A stretch of 64,000 bases of DNA from Symsagittifera roscoffensis (Eukaryota; Xenacoelomorpha; Acoela; Convolutidae): NCBI RefSeq assembly GCF_963678635.1, contig NC_087062.1, forward strand, positions 57,678,129 through 57,742,128. The letters run 5' to 3'. This document shows positions 1 through 11,993 of the stretch, one piece after another. A program made the position numbers and the translations under genes. The stretch's first letter is position 1. The number at the start of each line of letters is the position of its first letter. The notes beneath the pieces were generated by a model that was not told the DNA's origin, ran no database searches, and saw only the letters and a program-made list of their open reading frames with translations.

Positions 1-86
1 TTTATTTTTCTAGTTTATCAATTTTTCAAACTTTTTAAGCCTGAAAGTCTGAATCGCATTAGTTTTTTAAGCTCTCGTGGTAACAG

Positions 87-482
87 CAGGGGCGGATTTG
101 GGAGGGGGGAGTGGACGCCTCTTCCTCAGAGATTCAACCTCCTCACTAACCAAAGTGTCACCGCTCGTATTTTTTATGACTACCATTTTCGGCTGGTAAA
201 CCCTAAAGTTTTCTAAAGGCGCTTTCGAAGACAATTTTACTAATTTTGAAGAGAAGCGCGCGCCAAAAAAAACGCAATTTTTAGTATAATTTTAAAACTC
301 CCAAAAAGTGCCCAAAACGGCATTTTTGACCTGTTTTTTCAAATAGCCTGCGGCGCAAAAACTTTTGTCAGAAATTGGTTTATAGTGTTCTGGGAGTTCT
401 CAGAAAATCAGTTTGATCAACCTAAAAAAAGTCGACAAAACTCCCCTCCCCCCTCGAGAAAATCCTAGACCCCCTCCCCCTG
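87..482 (+). mobile_element. hAT-type MITE, copy 1
   Basis: Starts CAGGGGCGGATTTGG and ends CTCCCCCTG, imperfect inverted termini shared with the better copy at 17763-18141. The family body is present: a G-rich start, CTCAGRGATTC, an internal GCGCGC, CTGCGGCGCA and a CCTAGA-type end. The flanks GGTAACAG (79-86) and GGTAAAAT (483-490) match at 6 of 8 positions, fitting the 8-bp target duplication of hAT elements. It has no coding capacity. Confidence 0.8.
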
Positions 483-964
483 GGTAAAATTGTACAGAAT
501 GTACGGCCCATTGTTATCATCGCCAAAAAAGACAAATTCAAGTATTGTTGCATTTTTGTTAAGGTGAAATTCCCCAGATTATAATATACTTCTAAAAATA
601 GGATATTGGGCTGTTAAAATGCTGCATCAACATAAATTATGAATAGGGATGCTCTCTGAATGAAGAAATCTTTCTCATCCGCACCTAGATACGCTTTACT
701 ATTACACTACACTAGGTTACCAACAATTTGTCATTAGAGTACCTGATTTTATGCAAAAAACTATCCCTGCGTCATAATTTGTTCAAACCCAATAGGTGTT
801 CTGAACAACAAAAATGATTTAAATTCATTAAGTGATGATTGCGAACACGTTCAAAACTCTGAATAAGCTTCAGAATTACATCTTTTCCTAATGCCACTTT
901 TCATCGAAGATCAAAAAACTTCAATATACCATCTTGTCATGGTGTCATATCATAATATATTACG

Positions 965-1265
965 GAGTAGCGCATTTAGGGGAATGGGGGGTCGGGGCGG
1001 ATGTTTTCCCTTTTTCCCTCAGGGATTCCACCCTCTGCCGACCCAAAGGTTTCGCATACTTTTTTGAGACCTCCATTTTGGCTGATCGACCCTAAAAAGG
1101 TCATATAGGCGCCTTGAACGCCAACTTATAGTAATTTTGAAGGGGAGCGCGCGCCGAAAAAAACGCAACTTTTTGTCAAAGTTTTCCAAAAAAAAGCCAA
1201 AAAAACCGCCCCTCCGATTTGAAAATCCGCACCTTACCCTCGATAAAAAGCTAGATCTGCTCCTG
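965..1265 (+). mobile_element. hAT-type MITE, copy 2 (diverged)
   Basis: A shorter, more diverged member of the family at 87-482, with the same internal blocks and a degraded end (CTAGATCTGCTCCTG). The flanks ATATTACG (957-964) and ATATTATG (1266-1273) match at 7 of 8 positions, supporting a full insertion with an 8-bp duplication. The open frame on the - strand across it is chance. Confidence 0.75.
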
Positions 1266-1781
1266 ATATTATGCAATGCATTACTTAGTCCTGTTTAAAA
1301 TTATCGAATCTCGCTATGGGACTTGGTTGGTTGTTTGCTGACGTTTTTCTATTGAATGCATCCAGTTAATGACAAAAACCAAGTATTCCGTCCGCTGAAA
1401 TGAAAACGAAAAAGGGAATATTTTGGAATATGGACTGCTCTGGCATAAAATACCAATACAACCATTGACTTATATATATTTTTCAATTTCATTTCTAAGA
1501 AATACGTTTGCTTCCATAAAACCTTTTATAGGTTTCATTTAGGAAAGCTTGTAATGTCCGGGGTGTAGCGACTTGGATGCGTGCCGCTTAGCATGCATAA
1601 TTAAAATAAATACTCACTTCAATGCGGAACGTGTAAATTTGTGTAAATGCGGAACGTGTGATTTTTAGTTGCAAACGAGAGAAAACTAACTCAATTCTAA
1701 GTGCGCTAATGGCCGCCTGTTATGCGGCATACATGCAAGTAGGCCTGTCCCCGTGAAGCCCAGTCAATTTAATTGCAAACA

Positions 1782-2345
1782 AAACAAGACTGCTCGTATC
1801 AGGGCGAAGCCCTGAATGTTCCGACTGCCTTTTAAGGTTTATGGAGCAGCAGTAATAACATAAAAAAATTAATTGAAATAAAATAAAATGAAAACTTTTT
1901 TTTCTAAAATTTTTTATTTTAAAATTTTCGAAATTTTTTATGAAAATCATCCCTCCACACGCCATATAAAACACAAAAAGATAGATTTCGTTCCTTGTAA
2001 CAAATCAATTATGGCAAATAAGCTTCATTCAACCAACTTGGAACCATTTATAAGACGGATTAAATCTCCGCTTACGCGTTAATAGCGCGAATTATATAGC
2101 GCGTTAATTGTCCCAAGTTGGTCAAAATGGCCAAAATGGCAATCTTTAAACCCTCGTAACTTTACGAAAAATGATCACAGGTGAAATATCTTTTCAAATT
2201 TAAGCTCAGGACAACAATACCTTTTGAATGATAAAAAAAATTCCGTCAAAAATGGCTAGTTAAAAAGTCGAAATTTGTCTGAAGAAAAAAAAACCCACCC
2301 CGAGCACAAATATTCCGTTACTTTCGTATCGAAAGTCGGAACAAC
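1782..2345 (+). repeat. Dispersed repeat R1, uninterrupted copy
   Basis: About 560 bp, starting AAACAAGACTGCTCG and ending near GAAAGTCGGAACAAC. The same sequence recurs at 22026-23610, where it is broken by two later insertions. Landmarks shared by both copies are TATCAGGGCGAAGCCCTGAA, CTCCGCTTACGCGTTAAT, TGATCACAGGT and AGCACAAATATTCCGTTAC. Neither copy has a convincing coding frame. Motifs like TTCCGACT near both ends hint at inverted termini, but the class is undetermined. Confidence 0.75.
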
Positions 2346-3589
2346 AAATAATTGGAAAAGCAATCAATCAAATTAATCATTGAGAAAAACTGAGCAATCA
2401 ATTAATTAATTAATTGTTGCAATTAATGGACCAAGTTAACATCCTAAAGGTAGTTTATGGTGGGAGGATGTTAGCTTGGTTCCGAATTCAAACTTTTAGC
2501 CAATCAAATTGAGATTTTACTCGCAGCGCTTAGCAAGTTTACATTAAATTGAACACTGGAGTGGAGGATTTCAACGTGGTCTATTTGGAAAGAGGTGGAG
2601 GATGTTAAATTGGTCCCAATTAGCTTCCAAGTTATTGGAATTCAATCAACTTTTTGAAGCCTCTGGTTATCAGACAAAAATTGCGATGACTACCAAGATT
2701 AGGATCTTTTTAACTATTTCCCCCTTTTGCGAAGGGGGAATTCTTACTAGGTAAAAATTTGACATATGCTTAACCGTTAAATTAGTTATTTGTAGGAGTA
2801 GCAATTTGTTACCAGGTACCAAGGGGGGTAGTTGAAGAGATCCTAGGATTACTGAGACCCGACTACAGAAACTATAATCAAACGCGAGCACTGAAAAATA
2901 AAATAGGTATTCCTTCAATTTTCATTGCTCTCAAAATAAAAATCAGTGGTCTAAGTCTCTTAACAACAAATAGTTGTCTTAATTTGAAAATATTGTTCAA
3001 TTGGTCCAAAACCACTAATCCGACTAATTCTAAAACACTTTTTGAACCATTTGAGTGAATAATAGTTCCGTGAATGTTTTCATATTGGGTCCCACATCCG
3101 CTACTGCACGTGTTTGGTTGCCGTGACATGGTTAAAAAACCGTTTAGGGGGAGGATGTCAACATGGTTCTGAGTTCGAATTTGCAGGCAATCAGACTGGA
3201 GTATTTTACACACAGCGCTAATGTAAATTGAACGCTGGGTGGAGAATCTTAATTTGGTCTATTTGGAGGGAGGATATTAACTTGATTTTAACTATTGAGA
3301 GTTGAAAATGCATTCAAATTATTTTCATTACCCTTTCGATAAGCAAGGATTTTGCAATTGAGTACTAGACTTTTTTCCCGTAAACAAATTTTTCCACAGG
3401 AGTCATCTCCTGGACTCATTATTCACCTGTTCTTTGTTCGAAACTGCAACAGACATATTTTAATGGAGCATTTTAAAATTTTCTTAGAGCATGTTAGCTT
3501 TTCAGATATCAGTCTTATTCAAAATTTGCTTTTTCTAGGTTGGTAGTAATTTTACCAACTTTTTTTATTTCACTTTTTGTTTTTTTTTC

Positions 3590-4500
3590 CTTTTTTAATT
3601 CGTTTGATAAGTTCTAGCCTATATTATATCGGCTTAGTTCATGAAATGTCGCCCTTTAGTGAGCAAAAAATTTCAATGTGTGTGTATTGAAGATGATGGG
3701 TCTTTAACAACTTTTTAAGTAGTTTTCAAGTCTTTTTAAATTTTCATTTTTTGTTTTCCTTTTTTCTCGGTTTTATAAATTTCGGCCTATATTATATCGG
3801 CTTATTGGCCTCATATTGCTTCGTTTGAAGAAAAGAAGTTTTCGTGTACGTGTTTGTATTGAAGGTCATGAGGTTGCCGTGACATGGTGTGCGTGTGTTA
3901 ACAAATTTTTGATTAGTTTATAATCAGTTTATAAGTTCATTTTTTATGATTTTTTCTCGGTTTAGTCAATTTCCGCCTATATTATATCGGCTTATGGGCC
4001 TCGTATTGCGTCGTTTGATGAGCGAAAAAAGTTTTAGTGTGCGTGTGTGTATTGAAGGGGATAGGGTTTTATCAACTTTTTAATTAGATTTTCTAAGTGT
4101 TTGGTGAAATGTTTTTGGCTTAAAGGGTTTGTGCTCAGATACTTTTGGCTTTTTTAAAGCTTGGTTAGTATTTTTCTGATGCTAACTGTTTGGTTAGTAA
4201 AGCTTGGTTAGTTTTTTTGATTAGTTTATAAGTATTTTTTAAAAGTTCATTTTTTATGATTTTTTCTCGGTTTAGTCAATTTCCGCCTATATTATATCGG
4301 CTTATGGGCCTCGTATTGCCTCGTTTGATGAGCGAAAAAAGTTTTAGTGTACGTGTGTATTGAAGGGGATAGGGTTTTATCAACTTTTTAATTAGATTTT
4401 ATAAGTGTTTGGTGAAATGTTTTTGGCTTAAAGGGTTTGTGCTCAGATACTTTTGGCTTTTTTAAAGCTTGGTTAGTTTTTTTCTGATGCTAACTTCTAT
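3590..4500 (+). repeat. Degenerate tandem array (CCTATATTATATCGGCTTA units)
   Basis: The block CCTATATTATATCGGCTTA recurs four times (near 3618, 3786, 3976 and 4285), each time followed by GCCTCRTATTGC-like and GTGTGTATTGAAG-like sequence. The last two units are nearly identical over more than 200 bp with a period of about 310 bp, so this is recent local expansion. There is no coding signal. Confidence 0.75.
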
Positions 4501-6135
4501 TGTTCTGGTGCTTTTTTTTTAAACTGCTTTTTTTATTTTTATAGACTTCGGCGTTTTCTAAAATTTGTCCGATATTTTTTTCAAATTAGCGTCTGTTTTA
4601 TATTGTATCGCAAGTGGTGCGAAGCTCGGCTTCGCCTCCGTGTAAATGTTTTGAGCAAACAACAAATAGTTGAAGCACTCGCTGACGGAAAAATTGACCA
4701 ATTGTAGCAAATGTGTCTGGTGAGTACCCACAGAGCGTTTTTCCCAGCTTGTGCAAAAAAACTAAGTATCTCTGAATGGACTAAAAGACAAATACGTCTA
4801 AATATTCAGACTAGATGCCGCGTAAATACTGACTGGGCCCACTCCAACCTGTAATGGCTTCAAGCGAACTCTGATCGCTGCGTTCAGAGCGACCAGTAAC
4901 GTTCTACTAATTTTGGCAAAAAGGTAACGTTCTTGTGGCAAATTTAGAATGTAGCTCCATGACACGCAACCATCTGAGTTTGTTTCAGAGCTGACAAATT
5001 GTTTTTTAGGCGTTCCTTCTTTTGAATTTCTTCTGAGAACTCTTTTTGGTGTTTAATGGCTACAAATCCCGTTAATCAACGGGATTTGTAGAGAACCTCT
5101 GGAGTTTCTCTCTTGGTGCCCATGTTTAGCTATTTCGGTTTAAATAAGTAGCTGCTACTGAATTCACTTTTTAAATTTATCTAGGTTACGATTATTCAAA
5201 TTTTCTATTGGCTCAGAAGTAGTCGCGTTAACCAGAATAGGTCGTTAAGTAACTTTTCGTTGCGACCAACCCCCTAATTCGGTTGTGAAAGAACTGTGGC
5301 GTATGATGTGTTAAGTTGTTCCCAATTTTGACAACCTCGAAAAGGTTAAGGTGGTCAAGCTTGGTTTCAAAAAAGTGGTCCCAATCTGGAGAAAAACTGG
5401 TCTGATCATTACCGGTTTTCAGAATAGTTTAGACAAAAACTGATGGTAGACCTACCATTTTTCTACTGCTTTACTGTTAAATTTTACAAAATCTTTGAAC
5501 AGTTTTTACTTCCCATTCTTACACTATTTAAGCTAATTCAGTTAACTTTTAATTTAAAAAAAAAAAAACATTTTTATAAAAACTTGAAGCAGCTAGAAAA
5601 ACATTTTTTTAAAGTTTTGTATATTTTGCTTTTTGTTCGAGCTGCTTTTCTTAAATCATTGTTGAATCATTGTTGAATGCTTTTCTTGAATCACAACTGA
5701 CTCTCCATGTTAGCGGTTATGATTTCGAATATAGAAAGTTGCACAAAATAGAACTCAAGCGCAATTATATCTGAATACCTTCTCTGAACAAACAAATTGC
5801 CATTTTTCCATGCGACGAATTGCGGCTATGATGACGTAAATGGAATATTTGCTAATAAGCATTTTAGGCAATGATTTTCATTATCATTTGGTCGCAAAAA
5901 AATTGTTCTTGTTTTCGAGTGCTGTGTGTGATGCAATGATGCGCTTCGGCTCCGTTAATAATTTCAATGAGATAAGCTTTCCCGATTCAAAAAAAAGCCA
6001 ATTAAGTTTGATTTAACAAAAATTGATTCGTGATAAAATCACACCGGGACTTGTACATCTAAACCGTGACCAAAAAAGAATGTTTTTAATTTAAAGTTGA
6101 CCAAACCGACAAGCAGTAGCGTTCTCCTGTTTCAG

Positions 6136-6403
6136 ATTTGTACTCATCTTCATCTGTCTGCTGCTAAGTGTGATCAGCTCTGCTGAAGTGGAGCGAAATG
6201 AAAACAACCAATACTACCAAACATCTATATCTAATTTCTATAACCAGTACTCGGCTCAAAATGGAACCTCATCGGACTATTCGAGTAGACGGCTCGGATC
6301 CCGCTCGTCGCCAGGAGCTCCAATCGACTACGGGACTACAGAAAGTGTTGCTGCAGATGTGTCTAATTTTTCCGAGGAAGCAAACAAAGCGCTCCATAAA
6401 CTG
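6136..6403 (+). CDS. KCNQ exon: S1 and expanded S1-S2 linker
   Basis: Acceptor CTCCTGTTTCAG, donor CTG|GTAAGT. It enters with one base of a split codon and leaves in phase 0. It encodes the hydrophobic S1 ([17 protein letters not shown]), then roughly 70 polar residues rich in Asn, Ser, Tyr and Gly, then [10 protein letters not shown] leading into S2. Vertebrate Kv7 channels have only a short linker here, so this is a lineage-specific insertion. Confidence 0.85.
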
Positions 6404-9400
6404 GTAAGTTGCTGCTTATAATTCAGGCTTTTTAATATGCCAGAAAAGTCAGGAAATTTTAGACTACATGTAAATCTTGAAAAAAAACTCTCTTTTTAAA
6501 AAAAATGAATTTTGACGATATTGGTGCTTGTTAGTTTCTGTAAATCCCGTTGACAAAGGTGGGATACCTTGCAAACACTAGTAGTAATCTTGTAAGGTCC
6601 TGAAAAATAGCCGTTCTCGTACAATAATACGGTAAAAATTAGGCTTCGCCCGCAAACCCTCTTTAAAAAAGGTTCACTTTGGGTACTTATAAGGTTTAAG
6701 TACCTCGAAAAAAAACGCAGTATGTTTCTCCTGATATTTTCTTCTGCTTCCGTTAGATTAATTTTGCTTGTAATCAAAAATTTTGATGAGCCGAAATTAT
6801 TTGCATCGCTTGATATCTTGTCAGATAAAATAATGCGATGCCTTTCAGAATATAGGAGTTCAACAACTGACTGAGGTGACAAAACTTGACGGTGCAATGC
6901 TATTTAACTTTTTTCATCTTTTATTTCATCCTTTTTAGAATTTGAGACCAGCAAGTTGAAGAAACACATCCGACCTGGTTGTTCAAAAAATTTGGCAAAA
7001 ATGACCTGAACGTACCTTAAATTACCTTTATTTTTAAGGTAAAGGTTTACCTTAAGTAATTTTAATGTAGACTTGAGGTAAAGTGTACCTTAACAACCAC
7101 TTACTTTAAGTGACTTGAAGTAACTTTACCTCATCTTTTTATAAAAAGTTTTGGTGTTTTTTTACTTAAACTTGCAAGAAAATTGTGTTTCTGCTCATAC
7201 AGGTAGTCTTGTATCTGTTTTTCTTTCGATAGAGTACTAAAATATGTTACTTCTGAATATTACTTGTAGATAGTTTGCGGTTTGTCTTTTGTTTGTTCAA
7301 TTCACTATGTTCTCTTTTGTATTTTATATAGTGTTTGGCAACGAAAAGAAGACAAAAACGAAAGAGAAATCATTCATGTTTTACTTATTATCGCAATTTT
7401 TCTATTATATTTATTTTTTTTCAGCTGTAAGGAACAGTTAGAATATTCGTGATTTTACTCTGATTTACGACCACTTTTAATTTTTAGATATAGTTGAATG
7501 ATCTTGCCTATCTCTAGAACAAGCCAATGTTTTGTTATTTTTAATGAAACCTGAAAAATCTCAATCCTTAAGCTAGCCATTTGAGGATAAACACAAAGTA
7601 TAGCCCCACATTCTACTACTTTTCTTCAATTTTTTCGTCTTTAGTCTTCCATTTTTGGCAACCCTAAACTTCATTAATTACTTAGTGCAATTTTTTTTAA
7701 AGCAAGCCAAAAAAAATTTCTGAGGTTAGATCCATATGTAGAGAAATTGAATGAAAAAACTATGATTTTGTTATTTTTCAGTTGTGTTTTATTGATAAGA
7801 GCTTTTTCATTTGTGTTTGGCTATAAACACGACCACAGATTTATTTAAAAGATGTCAAATTTTTGTTTATGGAAAAGTTTGTATTGAAGGAAAAATAATA
7901 ATCATAAATTTTTAATCAATTTTCCATACTTATGGATCAGTTTTCTGGATAATTTTTCACATCTTTCATTACCCAGAACATTAAAAATATGCAACAAAAA
8001 CGATTATTTTTTGAGCGCCCTACAAAAAAAATACGTGTATTCAAGACTACGTTATGCACACAGCAACAAGGATTTTTGGCCCGCAAAAAAAATTATTAAA
8101 AATAATTGTGTCACCAAAAATTTATAGCCTACAATTTTATATTTAAAAACTGTATAATTAGCATTTTTTAACCAAAAATTTTATTCTTTTTATGATATTT
8201 GTGACATTTATGATATTCTTAAAGCATTGAATCATATAATTATCATTTTTGGTCTATGTGATCAACTCTGGTGTACGAAATCGCTTTCTTGCAGCGCAAT
8301 TTTCTAAATTTTTTCTAGGTTGCTACAAATTTTGTTGCTTTTTCAAATTTTTTTTAGTTAACGACAAGCTACACTTTTGAATAACTTCAAGCATTGGTTT
8401 AAAATAGTTTAGAAATCACCTAAAATCAGATTGAAACAATGGCCTGATTTTTCCAGTTTAATATATTTTTTTCTGAAAAATGGAATCATGTATTCTCGCC
8501 CTTGAAAAGTTATTATCTTTTCTGTTATATGGTTTAAATCTACAACATTAACATTTGAGTTTTTATTTTGAATAAAAAGCATTTTTTTTGTTGGAATCTA
8601 TTTTAACCAATCAGATTTGGTCACTTTCGAAGGTTTTATGACGACTAAAAGGGCTTTGATTTATGATGATACACCACTCGAATCTTACGAGTTTTCTTTG
8701 CAGTAACTAAATTCAGCTGTATAACCCTACCTACGAGTTTTTTTTGAGGTTACCCAAACAGCTGTATAAACCTACCGTACACCATATCTCCTTTTCATTC
8801 TTTCGAGAAAGGTTAGAGCAATATTTGTATGACATCATTGATTTTTAATACTGTAAAAAATCATTTTTTTTCTGTTCAATAAATAACCCGGATTAGAGTA
8901 ACAAACATTTGAACACACTAAGACACTTACACACACCACAATTTTTTTATTATATATTCCCGCGCCGGAGTTCCATGGATAATAATCGATTATAATGGAA
9001 AATTGTTGTCTAAAATGGTGTCATTATAATCCATTATTGTTGCAAATTTAGACCACGAAATCGATTATGTTGTCATTATAATCGATTATTTTTGTAGAAA
9101 CTTAATTATAATCCATTTAAAATCCACTATAATTGATTACAAAGGATTATAAACAATACATTTTTTTTTGCAAAATCATTTGCAAAACTTGCAACATTTC
9201 TGCGTTACTCACGGCCTACTCGCAATCTAAACCTACTCGAATTAACCCCCCCCCCACATAAAGGGGGGCGAATGGCGGTGTGGTAAACTGACAGAGAGGT
9301 GAGGGGGGGGGTCTGAGCAGGGAGGAAAACGGGGTATATAAGACAGAAATTATAAAAATTGAAAAGAGAAATATATCGTTTTATGAAACCTATACGTAGC

Positions 9401-11927
9401 AACTGCACTAAACAGAAATGCGATAACTTTGAAAAAAGTTGCAAATCTCATGACTATCCTCTCGAAAAAATCCATTGTAATTGATTATAACCGATTATAA
9501 AGGATTATATTGGCATAAAAATATAAGAAATATAATCCATTTTTAGCCTAAAAAGCAACCCTCAACCCTTAGCCTAAAAAGTCTTAATTTATGGCAGAAA
9601 GAAACCTGAATAAACCATTTTCGTATGTTTCATTGAATGTATCAACGAATGTACGAGGGACTTGAAAGTACTATTTTATACAATTTCCGTTGAAATGTAT
9701 GTGATGTTTTAATGTAGGAGATTCTTCTGATTGTAATTTTTGGAGTGGAGCTGGTGCTGAGAGTCTGGTCAGCTGGATGTCGCAGCAGGTTCCAGACACT
9801 CCTCGGAAGACTCCGGTTCATCAAACAGCCATTTACATTCTTAGGTACCTATTTCAGTTTGTTAAACTTAATAAATTGGCGTATCTAAACTAACCACGTT
9901 GAAGATCGGAGTCAAAATTGATAACAAAAATAGGCTACCAGGAATTAAAATGAGTTCGTTTAGTTTATGCAGTCAGCTGCTCTTAACGAATATATGAATC
10001 TTGAGTTTAAAAAATTAGTTTTGATCTTGAAAAGCCAAGATAATAACAAATGCAATACAACATTGATCAGAGAACTTTACTTTCTATGAAAAGAATTTAT
10101 TCGGCTCAACATTATTTTTTTTTTATAAATCGATGTCTTTAACAAGCAATGATCAGTATTTCTCAGTAATTTATCCTTAGTTTGATACATTTCAAGACTA
10201 ATGGGACCTAAGATAAGTCAAACCTGTGTTTGAATCAATTTCGCTTGACGAAGTATCATTTATATAACCATAAACTTCTCCCCAAGAATTTGATTTGAAA
10301 CTCACTCGATTGATTGAAAAGTACCTAAATTGTACCTAAAATGAAATTAAAATCCAACATTTTATTCTGCGCTCACTATGCTTCTCGCATTTGATAAAAT
10401 AATTTTCAAGCCCCATATTTTTATCAACTAAATTAAATTGTCGTAGGAGTGCTTTAAAGTTTATTGGGAAAAAAACATGTTTCCATAGAGTAGAAGAGCA
10501 TTAAAATGTTCAAAAGGGTAATAAAAAGACATTTGAAATCCAGTTTACACGTGAAAAAATTTCAAATTGGCTTTTTCATTACTATTTCAGACCAATTATT
10601 GTAGTAGCAAATGAGGAAAGGTAAAAGCTACCAGTTATAAAATATGATTAAAAGATTTGTAGTTTAAAAGCGTTTTTTTTTTGCTCTGATTTCTTAATTT
10701 TAGACTATTATTTTTCAAATTTGGTCTATCAATTGTTTCTAACTCATACTAATCCAAACTTTCTGTCTGTTATCTTTGTCTGTGCAGACATCTTCATCTG
10801 TGTGACGTCACTGGTGATCATCGTGACTGGGACTGAGAACAACAAGGTGTTCGCCACCTCCTCTCTCCGAGGTCTTCGCTTCCTCCAGATCCTGCGCATA
10901 GTCCGCATGGACAGAAGGGGTGGCACATGGCGACTCCTCGGAAGCGTGATCTATCTTCACAGACAGGTACACTTTTTAGGTTCTATGATTTTATACCCTA
11001 TTCCTGCCTATCCTATTATATTGCACCCAGTAGCGGATTTAGAGGGGGGAGGGCTTTTCTCCTCAGGAATTCGACCCCCTGCCGACCCAAAGGATCCTCC
11101 TTTGTACTATTTTGAGATATCCACTTTTAGTTAACTGACCTTCAAATGTTTCTAAAGCGGACGCCTTTTCTCCTCAGGGATTAGCGGACGCCTTTTCTCA
11201 CTTTTAGCGGACGCCTTTTCTCCTCAGGGATTCGGCCACCTGCCGACCCAAAGGATCCTCCTTTGTACTATTTTGAGATATCCACTTTTAGATGACTGAC
11301 CTTCAAATGTTTCTAAAGCGGACGCCTTTTCTCCTCAGGGATTCGGCCCCCTGTCGACCCAAAGGATCCTCCTTTGTACTATTTTGAGATATCCACTTTT
11401 AGATGACTGACCTTCAAATGTTTGTAAAGGCGCCTTCGGCGCCAATATATACTAACTTCTAAGGGGGAGTGCGCGCCGAAAAACGCAATTTTTTGGTCGA
11501 AATTTTCCAAAAAATGCAAAAAAAAAAACGCTTTTTTGGCTTATTGTTTTTATAAAAATTGCCCGCGGCGCAGAAGATTTGGTCAATATAGGGTCTTTAG
11601 AGTGATTTGGGAGAGCTCAGAAAACTAATTTGGTTGACCTAAAAAATGGTCGAGAAAAATTTCAAAACTTTTTTGAAAATCCGCCCCCCCCCCTCGAGAA
11701 ATTCCTAGATCCGTGCCTGACCTGATTGCACCCTATGTTCATTTTAACCCTATGCTAACATACATATTCGGGTCACTACGGTAGTTTGTTAATGCGAATT
11801 TTATTTAGTCTCTTTCAGTTCGACCAAACTGACTCTCACTATCTCTGCCAAAGCTCTAAAAACATCCTTCTTAACAAAATTTTCTGCACCGCAAGCAAAT
11901 CTTTGTAAAAACAGGCTAAAAACACCG

Positions 11928-11993
<66 letters not shown>

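Larger units (their letters stand above)
1..6135. other. Region upstream of the first recognised KCNQ exon
   Basis: I see no protein-coding exon in this stretch. It holds two hAT-type MITEs (87-482 and 965-1265), one copy of a dispersed repeat (1782-2345), a tandem array (about 3590-4500) and AT-rich unique sequence. The exon(s) that should encode the channel N-terminus ahead of S1 were searched for and not recognised here. They may be short and divergent, or lie before the window. Confidence 0.6.

Noticed and set aside
7015-7135. AAGGTAA/TTACCTT-rich tract as a possible mobile element
   Set aside because: Motifs are scattered in both orientations without clear termini or target duplication.
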